Part shown: piece after piece, positions 17,697 to 25,616 of the stretch | How positions within the stretch are numbered: position 1 is the first letter of the stretch | How the letters are laid out: every line of letters starts with the position of its first letter | NCBI RefSeq assembly: GCF_026342835.1 | Contig: NZ_JAPEMI010000002.1 | Location: forward strand, 558,001-622,000 | Direction of reading: 5' to 3' | Length of the DNA stretch: 64,000 bases | Source: Streptomyces sp. NBC_00154 | Lineage (GTDB): Bacteria; Actinomycetota; Actinomycetes; Streptomycetales; Streptomycetaceae | The notes under the pieces: model-generated | Database searches by the model: none | Told to the model about the DNA's origin: nothing | The model's input: the letters and a program-made list of their open reading frames with translations, nothing else | Translations under genes and position numbers: made by a program

Positions 17697-19229
17697 CTAC
17701 GGCCGCTCAGGAGTAGCTTCGGTGTTGAGTGCTTGTTCGGCCCAGATGGTCTTGCCTTGGTTGGTGTAGCGCACACCCCAGCGCTGCGCGCAGTCGGCCA
17801 CGAGGAACAAGCCGCGTCCTCCTTCGTCAGTGGCACTCGCTCGGCGGATGTGCGGAGAGGTGCTGCTGCCGTCGGACACCTCGCAGATCAGGATCCGGTC
17901 GTAGATCAGGCGCAGCCGCATCGGCTCACGGCCATAGCGGACGGCGTTGGTGACGAGTTCGCTTGCAATCAGCTCCGTGGTGAAGTCAAGGCTCCCGAGG
18001 TCCCACTGATCGAGCTGCTGTAGAACGAGGGAGCGAATGCCGGCGACGGCGGCTGGGTCCCGGGGCAGCTCCCAGCTAACCACTCGGTCGCTGCTGAGCG
18101 CGCGTGTCCGAACGGCCAGGAGCGCCAGATCGTCCTCGGCCGCCAGAAGAGGCCTCATGGTGTCGGCGGTGACCCGCCAGGCGTCCTTGATCGACGGGCC
18201 GCTTTGACGCATGGCTCTGCCGAGCAGCCCAGCTATGGCACCGTCCGTGTCGCAGGCCCGCACCAGACCGCCGGTGTAGAAGAGGAGGGTGCTGCCTTCG
18301 GCGAGCTCAAGGTCCAGCGACTCGAAGACGGGCTCGCCCATGCCCAGGGGCCTGTTGCTGGGGAGCTCGGGGACGTGGACAGATCCGTCCGGATCAGCGA
18401 CCGCGGGCGGGGGGTGCCCGGCGCTCGCCATGACGCACCGGCGCGCGATGGGGTCATACACCGCGTATAGGTACGTCGTACCAACCAATCGTTCCACAAA
18501 CGGCAGAGACCACTTGTTGCCCTGGCCTGCGGTAAAGCGCGACACGATGTCGTCCAGCCGAGCAAGTACTTCCTCAGGTGCGAGATCCAGCTCCGCCAGG
18601 GCGCGGACGGCGGCGCCGATCAGTCCAATGCACACGGTGGCCTGCATGCCGGAGGCTGGGACATCGGAGACCACAAGAGCGACACGCGCACTGGATAGCG
18701 GGATCACATCAGCCCAGGAGCCATTCACACCCGTGCCGCCACGCGCGGGTACGTACGAGCGAGTGATCCAAGCCGCGCTGTGGTCAGGTGCGTCAGCGGG
18801 TTCCATGCGGCTTCTCAGGGCACCCGCTGCGATGCGCTCGCGGCGGTGAAGCCAGTCTTGGTCCGCTGTCGGCAGCGAAACGGCAGTCACCAGGATCACC
18901 GTCCCCTCGCTGCCAGGTACGACCGATGTCACGGGATAGGCCGCGAGTGTGACGGGCACAGGATGACCCTGCCGATGCGTGAGGACGGCAGTAGGCCCGG
19001 GGGTACCGGCCCCAAAGGCTTGCGACAGCTGCTGGGGAGCGTCCCACGGGATTACTGGCCAAAGCTCAGCGACCGGCCGGCCTACGACCTCAGCCGTCTC
19101 GTAGCCCAACAGGCGCTCGGCCGTCGGACTCCACGCGGACACCACTCCTCGGGCGTCCACCACAAACGCAGCCAGACCGCCAGAGAAGTCCGAGGTGCGG
19201 ACGGAGGATGCCCCATGCAGGGTGCCCAT
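17697..19229 (-). CDS. PAS / SpoIIE-like phosphatase / HATPase three-domain regulator
   Basis: The 510-residue cytosolic protein has three parts. A PAS-like domain (about 15-115) contains FVVDARGVVSAWSPTAERLL. A PP2C/SpoIIE-type domain follows (about 150-375). A C-terminal histidine-kinase-like ATPase of the anti-sigma type (about 385-500) contains ELIASELVTNAVRYG (N box) and DEGGRGLFLVADCAQRWGVR (G box). Such proteins control sigma factors or anti-anti-sigma switches. In the phosphatase part the usual GGDWYD is NGSWAD, GDVxGHG is SDVPASG, and YTDGLVE is YTGGLVR. Metal-binding Asp residues are therefore missing, and phosphatase activity is doubtful. The start codon is the furthest upstream ATG; VRTSDFSGG could be nearer the true start. 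Confidence 0.85.
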   Translation of the reverse strand: MGTLHGASSVRTSDFSGGLAAFVVDARGVVSAWSPTAERLLGYETAEVVGRPVAELWPVIPWDAPQQLSQAFGAGTPGPTAVLTHRQGHPVPVTLAAYPVTSVVPGSEGTVILVTAVSLPTADQDWLHRRERIAAGALRSRMEPADAPDHSAAWITRSYVPARGGTGVNGSWADVIPLSSARVALVVSDVPASGMQATVCIGLIGAAVRALAELDLAPEEVLARLDDIVSRFTAGQGNKWSLPFVERLVGTTYLYAVYDPIARRCVMASAGHPPPAVADPDGSVHVPELPSNRPLGMGEPVFESLDLELAEGSTLLFYTGGLVRACDTDGAIAGLLGRAMRQSGPSIKDAWRVTADTMRPLLAAEDDLALLAVRTRALSSDRVVSWELPRDPAAVAGIRSLVLQQLDQWDLGSLDFTTELIASELVTNAVRYGREPMRLRLIYDRILICEVSDGSSTSPHIRRASATDEGGRGLFLVADCAQRWGVRYTNQGKTIWAEQALNTEATPERP

Positions 19230-19440
19230 CTCACCGCCCTCGGTGTGCGAGAGAACGCGTACAGGATGACGATACGCCGTTGCCGGGTCCGACGCCTTTA
19301 CACCAGCTTCGGCGCCTTTCCATCGGTTCTGTCCGGCGCCACTCAGACAGCGAATCCGAGCGGGGTCGGCGGAGTCCCAATGGGCGAGGCAAGTCAGCGT
19401 GCGCTACACATCGCGCTCTCCCCCAGCTATCGGACGCGGC

Positions 19441-20343
19441 TCAGCCCAGGTAGAAGTCCTTTCGGGCGGCCACGAACGCCTCGATCGACTGCGGGGGAAT
19501 GCCTGTCACGCGCTCGACGCCGTCGGTCGTGCGGTCGTAACGGTTGTCCCGGTGCAGCTGGGCCATGGTGGCGACGTGCTGTTCAAGGTGCGGCGGCATC
19601 CCCAGCTTCGGGAGCTGGGCTTCCCACCTCTCCGGGGGCATGTCCACGTAGGTCACCGGTCGTCCCAGCGCCCGAGAGAATTCCGCGGCCAGCTCCGTCA
19701 TGTCGACCGAGCGCGGTCCGGTCAGCTCGTAGACCTGCCCGATGTGCGAAGCCGGGTCGCGGAGCACGGTGGCGAGGACCCGGGCGACGTCGTCCACGGC
19801 GATCGGCGAGGTGCGTCCGGTGCCGAACGGCAGCGCGATCGTGCCGTTCTCCTGGATCGACCGCGCCGCCATCGTGGTGAACAGCGGAGTGTCGAGGAAC
19901 GCCGTCGGCCGGATGTGCACCACGGGCAGGCCGGACCAGTTCAGTACGTGCTCCGCCAGCCAGTGCAGCCGCTGCTGGTGCGACTCCTCGGTGCTGGTGG
20001 CGGTCATCTGCGACACCGTCATCTGCGACAGGTCGACCAGGGCCTCCAGCTTCCCGTACTCCCTCGCAACGGAGGCCACCACGGTCGCCGCCAGCAGGTG
20101 GTCCGGCGACACGCGCATCGCGAAGTACATCCGCGTCACCCCCTGCAGCGCGGCCGCTACCGTCTCGGGCCGGGTCAGGTCGCCGATGACGACCTCCGCG
20201 CCGAGCGCCCGCAGCTCAGCTGCGCGCTCGTCCTCGCGACGGACCATGAAACGGACCGGTACATCCTGAGAACGCAATTGATCGAAGACCGTCCGGCCCA
20301 CGCCGCCGGCACCGGGGATAAGAACAAGGTTGCTGGTAATCAT
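19441..20343 (-). CDS. NmrA-like NAD(P)-binding protein (atypical SDR)
   Basis: The 300-residue protein begins with a Rossmann dinucleotide loop (LVLIPGAGGVGRTVFDQL), then MVRREDERAAELRALGAEVV followed by GDL, as in NmrA/HSCARG-type atypical short-chain dehydrogenases. The middle holds VHIRPTAFLDTPLF, and SPIAVDDVARVLATVL corresponds to the conserved substrate-side segment. No Tyr-x3-Lys catalytic pair is present, so it may be a redox sensor or an NAD(P)H:quinone reductase like QorB rather than a true dehydrogenase. It is followed, on the same strand, by the PAS/SpoIIE-like gene 211 bases further on. Confidence 0.8.
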   Translation of the reverse strand: MITSNLVLIPGAGGVGRTVFDQLRSQDVPVRFMVRREDERAAELRALGAEVVIGDLTRPETVAAALQGVTRMYFAMRVSPDHLLAATVVASVAREYGKLEALVDLSQMTVSQMTATSTEESHQQRLHWLAEHVLNWSGLPVVHIRPTAFLDTPLFTTMAARSIQENGTIALPFGTGRTSPIAVDDVARVLATVLRDPASHIGQVYELTGPRSVDMTELAAEFSRALGRPVTYVDMPPERWEAQLPKLGMPPHLEQHVATMAQLHRDNRYDRTTDGVERVTGIPPQSIEAFVAARKDFYLG

Positions 20344-20539
20344 CAGTCGATCTCCTTCGGAGTAATGGAATATCTGAGTTGAGGTGTGATCAGAGCGTCA
20401 GCGGAGCTGTCAGCAAGGCGTTGGGCCCGGCGATGTCACCGCTGATCCGGGTGGCGATTTCGCAGGGGTCGCCAGTGTTGTCGGCGGTTCTGCGAGTGCC
20501 GGGCGGAGGAGGTCAGCGGCACCGAAGTCAGCACAGGCC

Positions 20540-20860
20540 TCACCCGCGCGGGCGCACTCCTTCGAGCAGCGTGTCGACCATCCGCTCGGACAGCCCCCCG
20601 CCGGCGAGGAGCCCGGCCGCAGCATCGCGCGTGACAGCGTCGGCCCCACGATCAGATCGCTGAGCAGCTCCAGATCGACGTCGCCGCGGACTTCGAGGAC
20701 CTGGGTCCGGCGGGCCAGGATGACGGTGTCGCGGTAGAGCTGCACCAGATCGGGCGCGTAGGGACTGCAGCACGACGTTGCGCAGCACGGCGGACTCCCG
20801 CTTGGCCAGCCCGCACCGCCGGACGGATTCGCGAGCTGGACCGAGGTCGTCACCGTCGGG
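20540..20860 (-). pseudogene. C-terminal remnant of a TetR-family regulator, frameshifted
   Basis: Two minus-strand frames together give ESAVLRNVVLQS, then YAPDLVQLYRDTVILARRTQ, RGDVDLELLSDLIVGPTLSR, and finally GLSERMVDTLLEGVRPRG. This is the ligand-binding end of a TetR/AcrR protein (xDVDLELLSDLIVGPxLxR is a common C-terminal pattern). The N-terminal helix-turn-helix is missing and at least two frame changes are needed. It lies 2 bases past the MFS gene's stop codon and may be the decayed former regulator of that exporter. Confidence 0.55.
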
Positions 20861-20861
20861 C

Positions 20862-22496
20862 TCAGACGGTCTGGCGCTGGGACTTATCACCGCCGGCGGC
20901 CACGGCGGCGTCCTTGCCCGGCAGGAAGACCAGCACGACGACCGCGCCGACCAGGGCGACGGCCGCCGAACCTATTGCGGTGATGTGCATGGCATGGATG
21001 AAGGCGTCGTTCGCGGGCCGCACCAGCGCCCTGCCGGCCGGTCCCAGCTTCTTGGCGACGGCCAGGGTCGCCTGGACGGATTCACCTGCGGCGTGCCGGT
21101 CGGAGGCGGGCAGTACGCCCAGGTGGCCGTCGATGCCGTTGCGGTAGGTGGTGGACAGCAGCGACCCCAGCACGGCGACCCCCATGGCCCCGCCGACCTG
21201 CCGGAAGGTGTTGTTGACCGCGGATCCGGAGCCGGCCTTCTCCCGCGGCAGCGACGACATGATCATGACGGTGGCGGGAGGCATGACATGGGCCATCCCC
21301 GTGCCCATCAGGAAGAACAGCACCTCCAGCACCCAGATGGGGGTGTCCTGGCCGAGCAGCAGGAAGCCGGCGAAGGCCACGGCGGTCAGGACGAGGCCGG
21401 TGGCGCACACGGCTCGGGCACCGAAGCGGTTGACGACCAGCCGCGCTCGCGGGGCGAAGAACATCTGGGAGGCGGCCAGCGGCAACACGAGCAGACCGGA
21501 CTGCAGGACGCTGTAGCCCCGAACGCTCTGGTTGTAGAAGACGCTGAAGAACGTGACGCCCATGAGGGCGAAGAAGACCAGGCCGATGGCGGCGACGGAC
21601 GCGGAGAACCGTCGGTTGCGGAAGTAGGTGACGTCGAGGGCCGGATGGTCGCTGCGGGCCTCGTACACCACGAAGCCGGCGAGGACCGCCAGGCCGCCGA
21701 GGATCGTGGCCAAGGACTCGGGCCGGGTGAAGTCGCCCAGCTGGCCGCCCTTGATGATGCCGTAGACCAGCAGCGCCAGACCGACGATCGACAGCAGCAC
21801 ACCGAACGGGTCGAGCTTGCCGGGCCTGGGGTCCTTGGAGTTGGGGACGATCGCGACCATCGCGACCATCGCGGCGACCACGATCGGCACATTGACCAGG
21901 AAGACCGAGCCCCACCAGAAGTGCTCCAGCAGAACGCCGCCGGCGATCGGGCCGGCGGCGATGGCGAAACCCACCACACCGGTCCAAATGCCGATGGCCT
22001 TGGGCTGCTCCTCGCGCTCGAAGACGTTCATGATGATCGCGAGGGTGGCGGGCAGGATGAAGGCGCCGCCGAAGCCCATCACGGCGCGGAAGGTGATGAG
22101 CTGCCCGGAGGAGTCCGACAGTGCGGACAGCGCGGATCCCACGCCGAACACCAGCATGCCGAAGAGCAGCACCTTCTTGCGGCCGAGCCGGTCACCGAGC
22201 AGGCCCGCGGTGAAGAGCAGCCCGGCGAAGACCAGCGTGTAGGAGTTGACCGCCCACTCCAGCTGGCTCTGGGTGGAGCCGAGTCCGGTGGGAGCGGGCT
22301 GGGCGATGGTCTTCATCGCCACGTTGAGGATCGAGTTGTCCAGCATCACCACCAGGAGGCTGAACGCGAGCACGGTCAGGATCGCCCAGCGTCGGCGGTG
22401 GACCGCCTCGGAAACGCCTCGTCGCTGGGCAGGCGGCACGGGTGGTGTGGACGCCGCGGGCGTCGAGGACTCGGTGGGGGCAGGTGGCGATGCCAC
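20862..22496 (-). CDS. MFS drug exporter, DHA2 (EmrB/QacA) type, 14 helices
   Basis: A proton-driven exporter of about 544 residues with fourteen predicted helices. It shows LDNSILNVAMKTIAQPAP in helix 1 (the DHA2 motif around a membrane Asp), GLLGDRLGRKKVLLFGM (motif A between helices 2 and 3), and FRAVMGFGGAFILPATLAII. A second half contains RFGARAVCATGLVLT. It should pump out a lipophilic drug or the organism's own metabolite. I choose GTG 22496, which has GGAG seven bases upstream; the frame is open from a TTG at 22565. The divergent TetR gene at 22677 and the repeats between them strongly suggest local repression and drug induction. Confidence 0.88.
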   Translation of the reverse strand: MASPPAPTESSTPAASTPPVPPAQRRGVSEAVHRRRWAILTVLAFSLLVVMLDNSILNVAMKTIAQPAPTGLGSTQSQLEWAVNSYTLVFAGLLFTAGLLGDRLGRKKVLLFGMLVFGVGSALSALSDSSGQLITFRAVMGFGGAFILPATLAIIMNVFEREEQPKAIGIWTGVVGFAIAAGPIAGGVLLEHFWWGSVFLVNVPIVVAAMVAMVAIVPNSKDPRPGKLDPFGVLLSIVGLALLVYGIIKGGQLGDFTRPESLATILGGLAVLAGFVVYEARSDHPALDVTYFRNRRFSASVAAIGLVFFALMGVTFFSVFYNQSVRGYSVLQSGLLVLPLAASQMFFAPRARLVVNRFGARAVCATGLVLTAVAFAGFLLLGQDTPIWVLEVLFFLMGTGMAHVMPPATVMIMSSLPREKAGSGSAVNNTFRQVGGAMGVAVLGSLLSTTYRNGIDGHLGVLPASDRHAAGESVQATLAVAKKLGPAGRALVRPANDAFIHAMHITAIGSAAVALVGAVVVLVFLPGKDAAVAAGGDKSQRQTV

Positions 22497-22602
22497 AGGG
22501 GTCTCCAGTGCTGTCGGTATTGCCGGGGGGAGGCCGTCGACCTCAGACGGTTGGAGGCAGCGCAAGGCCCTGCTTCACCTACCGGTGACCTCATCGGCAT
22601 CA

Positions 22603-22656
22603 GATAGATGTCACTAGGCATCTAAATGGGGGCTACGATAGATGTCAAGCGACATC
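22603..22656. promoter_or_regulatory. Two operator-like repeats between MFS and TetR genes
   Basis: GATAGATGTCA occurs twice, at 22603-22613 and 22638-22648, with starts 35 bases apart. Each begins an inverted repeat: AGATG to CATCT at 22606-22623, and the perfect GATGTC-AAGC-GACATC at 22641-22656. The second overlaps the region just upstream of the TetR gene's ribosome-binding site. The TetR protein probably binds both and represses both divergent genes. Confidence 0.65.
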
Positions 22657-22676
22657 CATCTGAGGAGAGTGATTCC

Positions 22677-23261
22677 ATGGGCCGCGTGTCCCAGGCACAA
22701 GCACAGGAGAACAGGCAGCGCGTCGTAGCCACCGCTTCCCGGATGTTCCGCGAGAAAGGCACCGCGGTCAGCGTCGCCGACCTGATGAAGGCCGCCGGGC
22801 TCACCCGTGGCGGGTTCCACAAGCAGTTCGTCTCGAAGGTGGACCTGATCGACGAGGCCATCGCCCACGCCTTCGACGAGCAGGCGGTGACGCTCGAGGA
22901 GCACGCCGGGGAGCACGAGGCCGCCCGCCGGACTCTGATCGAGGACTACCTCTCGGTCTGGCACCGCGATCACGCCGGGGACGGCTGCCCCGTCTCCGGA
23001 TTCGCCGCCGACCTGGGGCGCGAGCCCGACCAGGCCGCCCGCGCCCGCCACGCCTACATCAAGGGGGTACGTAACCGCGCCGCTCGGCTGGCCACCGGCG
23101 CTGACGACGGCATGGCCCAACTCTGCACCATGGTCGGTGCCCTCGCCCTCGCCCGCGCTACCCGGGGCAACCCGATCTCCGAAGAACTGCTGCAGGCCGC
23201 GCGCACGGCTCTCACCGAGAGCGGCACCGGGCAGTCCGAACCACGTCAGCGCACGGAGTGA
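22677..23261 (+). CDS. TetR/AcrR-family transcriptional repressor
   Basis: A 194-residue dimeric repressor. Residues 10-55 form the DNA-binding domain: RQRVVATASRMFREKGTAVS, then VADLMKAAGLTRGGFHKQF, a canonical TetR helix-turn-helix. The remaining helices form a ligand pocket of the TetR_C type, with CPVSGFAADLGRE as in YxaF/LmrA-like members. Translation starts at ATG 22677 behind GAGGAG. It is divergent from the MFS exporter, and two inverted repeats lie between them. It very probably represses the exporter until an effector, often the exported drug, binds. Confidence 0.88.
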   Translation: MGRVSQAQAQENRQRVVATASRMFREKGTAVSVADLMKAAGLTRGGFHKQFVSKVDLIDEAIAHAFDEQAVTLEEHAGEHEAARRTLIEDYLSVWHRDHAGDGCPVSGFAADLGREPDQAARARHAYIKGVRNRAARLATGADDGMAQLCTMVGALALARATRGNPISEELLQAARTALTESGTGQSEPRQRTE

Positions 23262-23410
23262 CCGGGGGCGGCCGACCGGGCCCGCAGGTCGGGCTGGCAC
23301 TCTCCGGCAGTTCCGCCCCCCTGACGAACGAGTTGGGGTGCCCTCTGGGGTCGGTGTGGGGCGTCACATCCAGCGACTGAGGAAGTGCCTGGTCCGCGGG
23401 CACGCTGGGC

Positions 23411-23465
23411 GCGGACTGTAAATCTGCCGACTTCGCCTTACCAGGTTCGAATCCTGGCGCCGCCA
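23411..23465 (+). tRNA. Partial tRNA-Tyr (3' part only), candidate attachment site
   Basis: The anticodon arm GCGGACTGTAAATCTGC (anticodon GTA) is followed by a long variable arm, as in class II tRNA-Tyr, then the T arm CCAGG-TTCGAAT-CCTGG and the acceptor 3' strand CGCCGCC with discriminator A. The matching 5' acceptor strand (GGCGGCG) and a D arm cannot be found within 120 bases upstream, so this is not a working tRNA. Fragments covering the 3' half of a tRNA are what integrative elements leave or carry as attachment sites. The bases beyond, to 23700, show no integrase gene. Confidence 0.5.
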
Positions 23466-23699
23466 CACGGGCCGTTTGTCGTGCGGTCCGGCGATCGGAG
23501 CGTGGCCTCACGCTGGGGCACCCCGTCTCGACCTGTGCGGACGGGCCGTGGACGGAATCCAGCCGCAACCGGAGGGCACAACGAGGGCACAACGGCTTCC
23601 GGTGGGCTCAACGACAACCAACGCCAGCAAACGCCATTTGGCCTGGTCAGCGAATTGGCTTGACAGTCTTCGCAGATGATGCCTGGAAGGGCGGCACCC
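23466..23699. other. Spacer between tRNA fragment and hydrolase remnant
   Basis: This segment includes the direct repeat GAGGGCACAAC, found twice within 25 bases at about 23573-23592. No gene is supported. The homology of the adjacent hydrolase ends at about 23700, so this piece came from elsewhere, perhaps together with the tRNA fragment. Confidence 0.3.
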
Positions 23700-24260
23700 C
23701 CGCACACAGTGGGACCTGGGAGTCGCGGAAGAATCCGTGGACCTGCGGGTAGAGATCCACGTTGGTGGGGTAGTTCGCGGAAGAGCTTGAGCTGGATCTC
23801 GTCGTTGCCGGGACGGTCCAGCAGTGCCTGATCGTGGACCCAGTTGTCGGGGCTGACCAGGCTTGGGTCGGCGACTCCGTTCACGTACTGCCAGCGGGTC
23901 ACCTCGGGAGTGGGAGCGCCGCGTACGGGGGCTTCGGTGCCCGGTCCCGGAGCCTGGGCGTAGGCGAACACGCCGTCCCAGAAGGGCTCGACGAAACCTT
24001 CGGTGTAGGCGTTGCCGTTCTGGGTGATGATCGCGGTGATGCGGTCCGGAGCCGCGAGCGCGAGCCGCCAGCCGGTAGGGGCGCCGTAGTCCTGCACGTA
24101 CATCGCGAACCGGTCGACACCCAGATGCTGCAGCAGGCCGGAGGTGACCTGGGTGAGGGCCTCGAACGTGCAGGGGAATTCCTGCAGGGAGGGCATTGCC
24201 GACTGGCCGGACCCGATGTGGTCGGGGGCGATGACGTGGTACCGCTCGGCGAGCGCCGGC
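23700..24260 (-). pseudogene. Alpha/beta hydrolase (epoxide hydrolase/dehalogenase-like), truncated at both ends and frameshifted
   Basis: The minus strand gives PALAERYHVIAPDHIGSGQS, then HLGVDRFAMYVQDYGAPTGW and RLALAAPDRITAIITQNGNA, and after one frame change DLYPQVHGFFRDSQVP. These match the middle of epoxide-hydrolase/haloalkane-dehalogenase-like enzymes, with the nucleophile Asp in VQDYGAPTGW. The start (about 60 residues with the oxyanion HG motif) and the end with the catalytic His are absent. The frame breaks near 23765, and homology stops abruptly at about 23700 and 24260. It is a dead gene. Confidence 0.7.
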
Positions 24261-24346
24261 CTGTGGGGCTGAGGCCGGTGGGCACGAGATCTGGGGCCGG
24301 CACGGGCGGGGGCGACTCCTCCTCGATGTCGAAGTGCCCGGCCCGC

Positions 24347-25510
24347 TTACGCGTCCGCCACCGAGTTGAACTGCACCTCGTCGCGCCCCACCCCCCGCGC
24401 GTCCGCGTCCACCGACCGGCGCAGCGCCTCATGCAGCTTCGCCGGAGTCAGTACGCCGAGGAAACGCGCACCGTCCAGCACCGCCACCCACCCGGCGTCC
24501 TGCTGGAGCATCTCGCCGAATGCCTGTTTCAGCGGGGCGCCGACCGGTACCCACGCGTCCATCCGGCGGGCCAGGTCCCCGACCGTGCCGTGTGCCCCGG
24601 CGGTCCGCAGCGCGTCCGCCGCCACCCAGCCGTGCAGTTCGCCCTCGCCGTTGAGTACGACCGCCCAGCGGGCGTCCACGTCGTTCAGCCGGGCCGCCGC
24701 CGTCCGGGCAGGTTCGTCGAGCCGCGCGACCGGCGGTTCCTCCAGGTCCTCCGGCTCGATCGTGGTGACCGACAGCCGCTTCAGTCCCCGGTCCGCGCCC
24801 ACGAACCGGGCCACGTACGGAGTCGCCGGCGTGCCGAGCACGGCTGCGGGGCTGTCGAACTGCTCGATGCGCCCCTCCCCGTACACCGCGATCCGGTCGC
24901 CCATCCGGACCGCCTCCTCGATGTCATGGGTCACCATCAGGACCGTCTTCCTGACCGTCGCCTGCAGGCTCAGGAACTCGTTCTGCAGCCGCTCGCGCAC
25001 CACGGGGTCGACCGCGCCGAACGGTTCGTCCATCAGCAGAACCGGCGGATCGGCGGCCAGCGCCCGCGCGACGCCCACCCGTTGGCGCTGGCCGCCGGAG
25101 AGCTGGGCGGGGTAGCGGGACCCGTACGTCTTCGGGTCCAGTCCCACCAGATCCAGCAGCTCGGCCGCCCGTTCCCGCGCCTTCGCCCGCTTCCAGCCGA
25201 CCAGCGAGGGGACGGTCGCCGTGTTGTCGAGGATTGTCCGGTGCGGGAAGAGCCCGACCTGCTGGATGACATAGCCGATCCGGCGGCGCAGCTTCACCGG
25301 GTCGATCTGCGCGATGTCCTCGCCGTCGACCAGGATCCTGCCCGAGGTCGGCTCGATCAGCCGGTTCACCATCATCATCGTGGTCGTCTTGCCGCAGCCG
25401 GACGGTCCGACGAGCGTGACGAGCTCCCCTTCGCCCACCTCGAAGGACAGTCCGTCGACCGCGGTCGTGCCGTCCGGATAGACCTTGCTGACCTGCTCGA
25501 ACCGGATCAT
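24347..25510 (-). CDS. Glycine betaine/choline-type ABC importer ATPase with CBS domains
   Basis: The 387-residue ATPase matches OpuCA/ProV-type subunits. It has Walker A GPSGCGKTT, Q-loop YVIQQVGLFPHRTI, signature LSGGQRQRVG, Walker B VLLMDEPFGAVDP, and the switch His in VTHDIEEAV. After about residue 250 come two CBS-like modules (AARLNDVDARWAVVLNGEGE; QQDAGWVAVLDGARFLGVLT), which sense ionic strength in relatives. Such ATPases are normally the first gene of an operon with two permeases and a binding protein. None is adjacent here, but an orphan trio lacking an ATPase lies at 10226-12527. The start is ATG 25510. Confidence 0.88.
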   Translation of the reverse strand: MIRFEQVSKVYPDGTTAVDGLSFEVGEGELVTLVGPSGCGKTTTMMMVNRLIEPTSGRILVDGEDIAQIDPVKLRRRIGYVIQQVGLFPHRTILDNTATVPSLVGWKRAKARERAAELLDLVGLDPKTYGSRYPAQLSGGQRQRVGVARALAADPPVLLMDEPFGAVDPVVRERLQNEFLSLQATVRKTVLMVTHDIEEAVRMGDRIAVYGEGRIEQFDSPAAVLGTPATPYVARFVGADRGLKRLSVTTIEPEDLEEPPVARLDEPARTAAARLNDVDARWAVVLNGEGELHGWVAADALRTAGAHGTVGDLARRMDAWVPVGAPLKQAFGEMLQQDAGWVAVLDGARFLGVLTPAKLHEALRRSVDADARGVGRDEVQFNSVADA

Positions 25511-25616
25511 GACTGCACGCTAGGAGCGCCCCGTGCACGGCGCACACGGGCCGGGACTGTCCGAGTCACGGCCGTGTGCTGAACTGTCTGTGAAACATCT
25601 GATCCAGGAGCATCTC

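Noticed and set aside
20778..22607. 609-codon plus-strand frame opposite the MFS exporter
   Set aside because: Gln/Gly/His-rich shadow of a 14-helix transporter.
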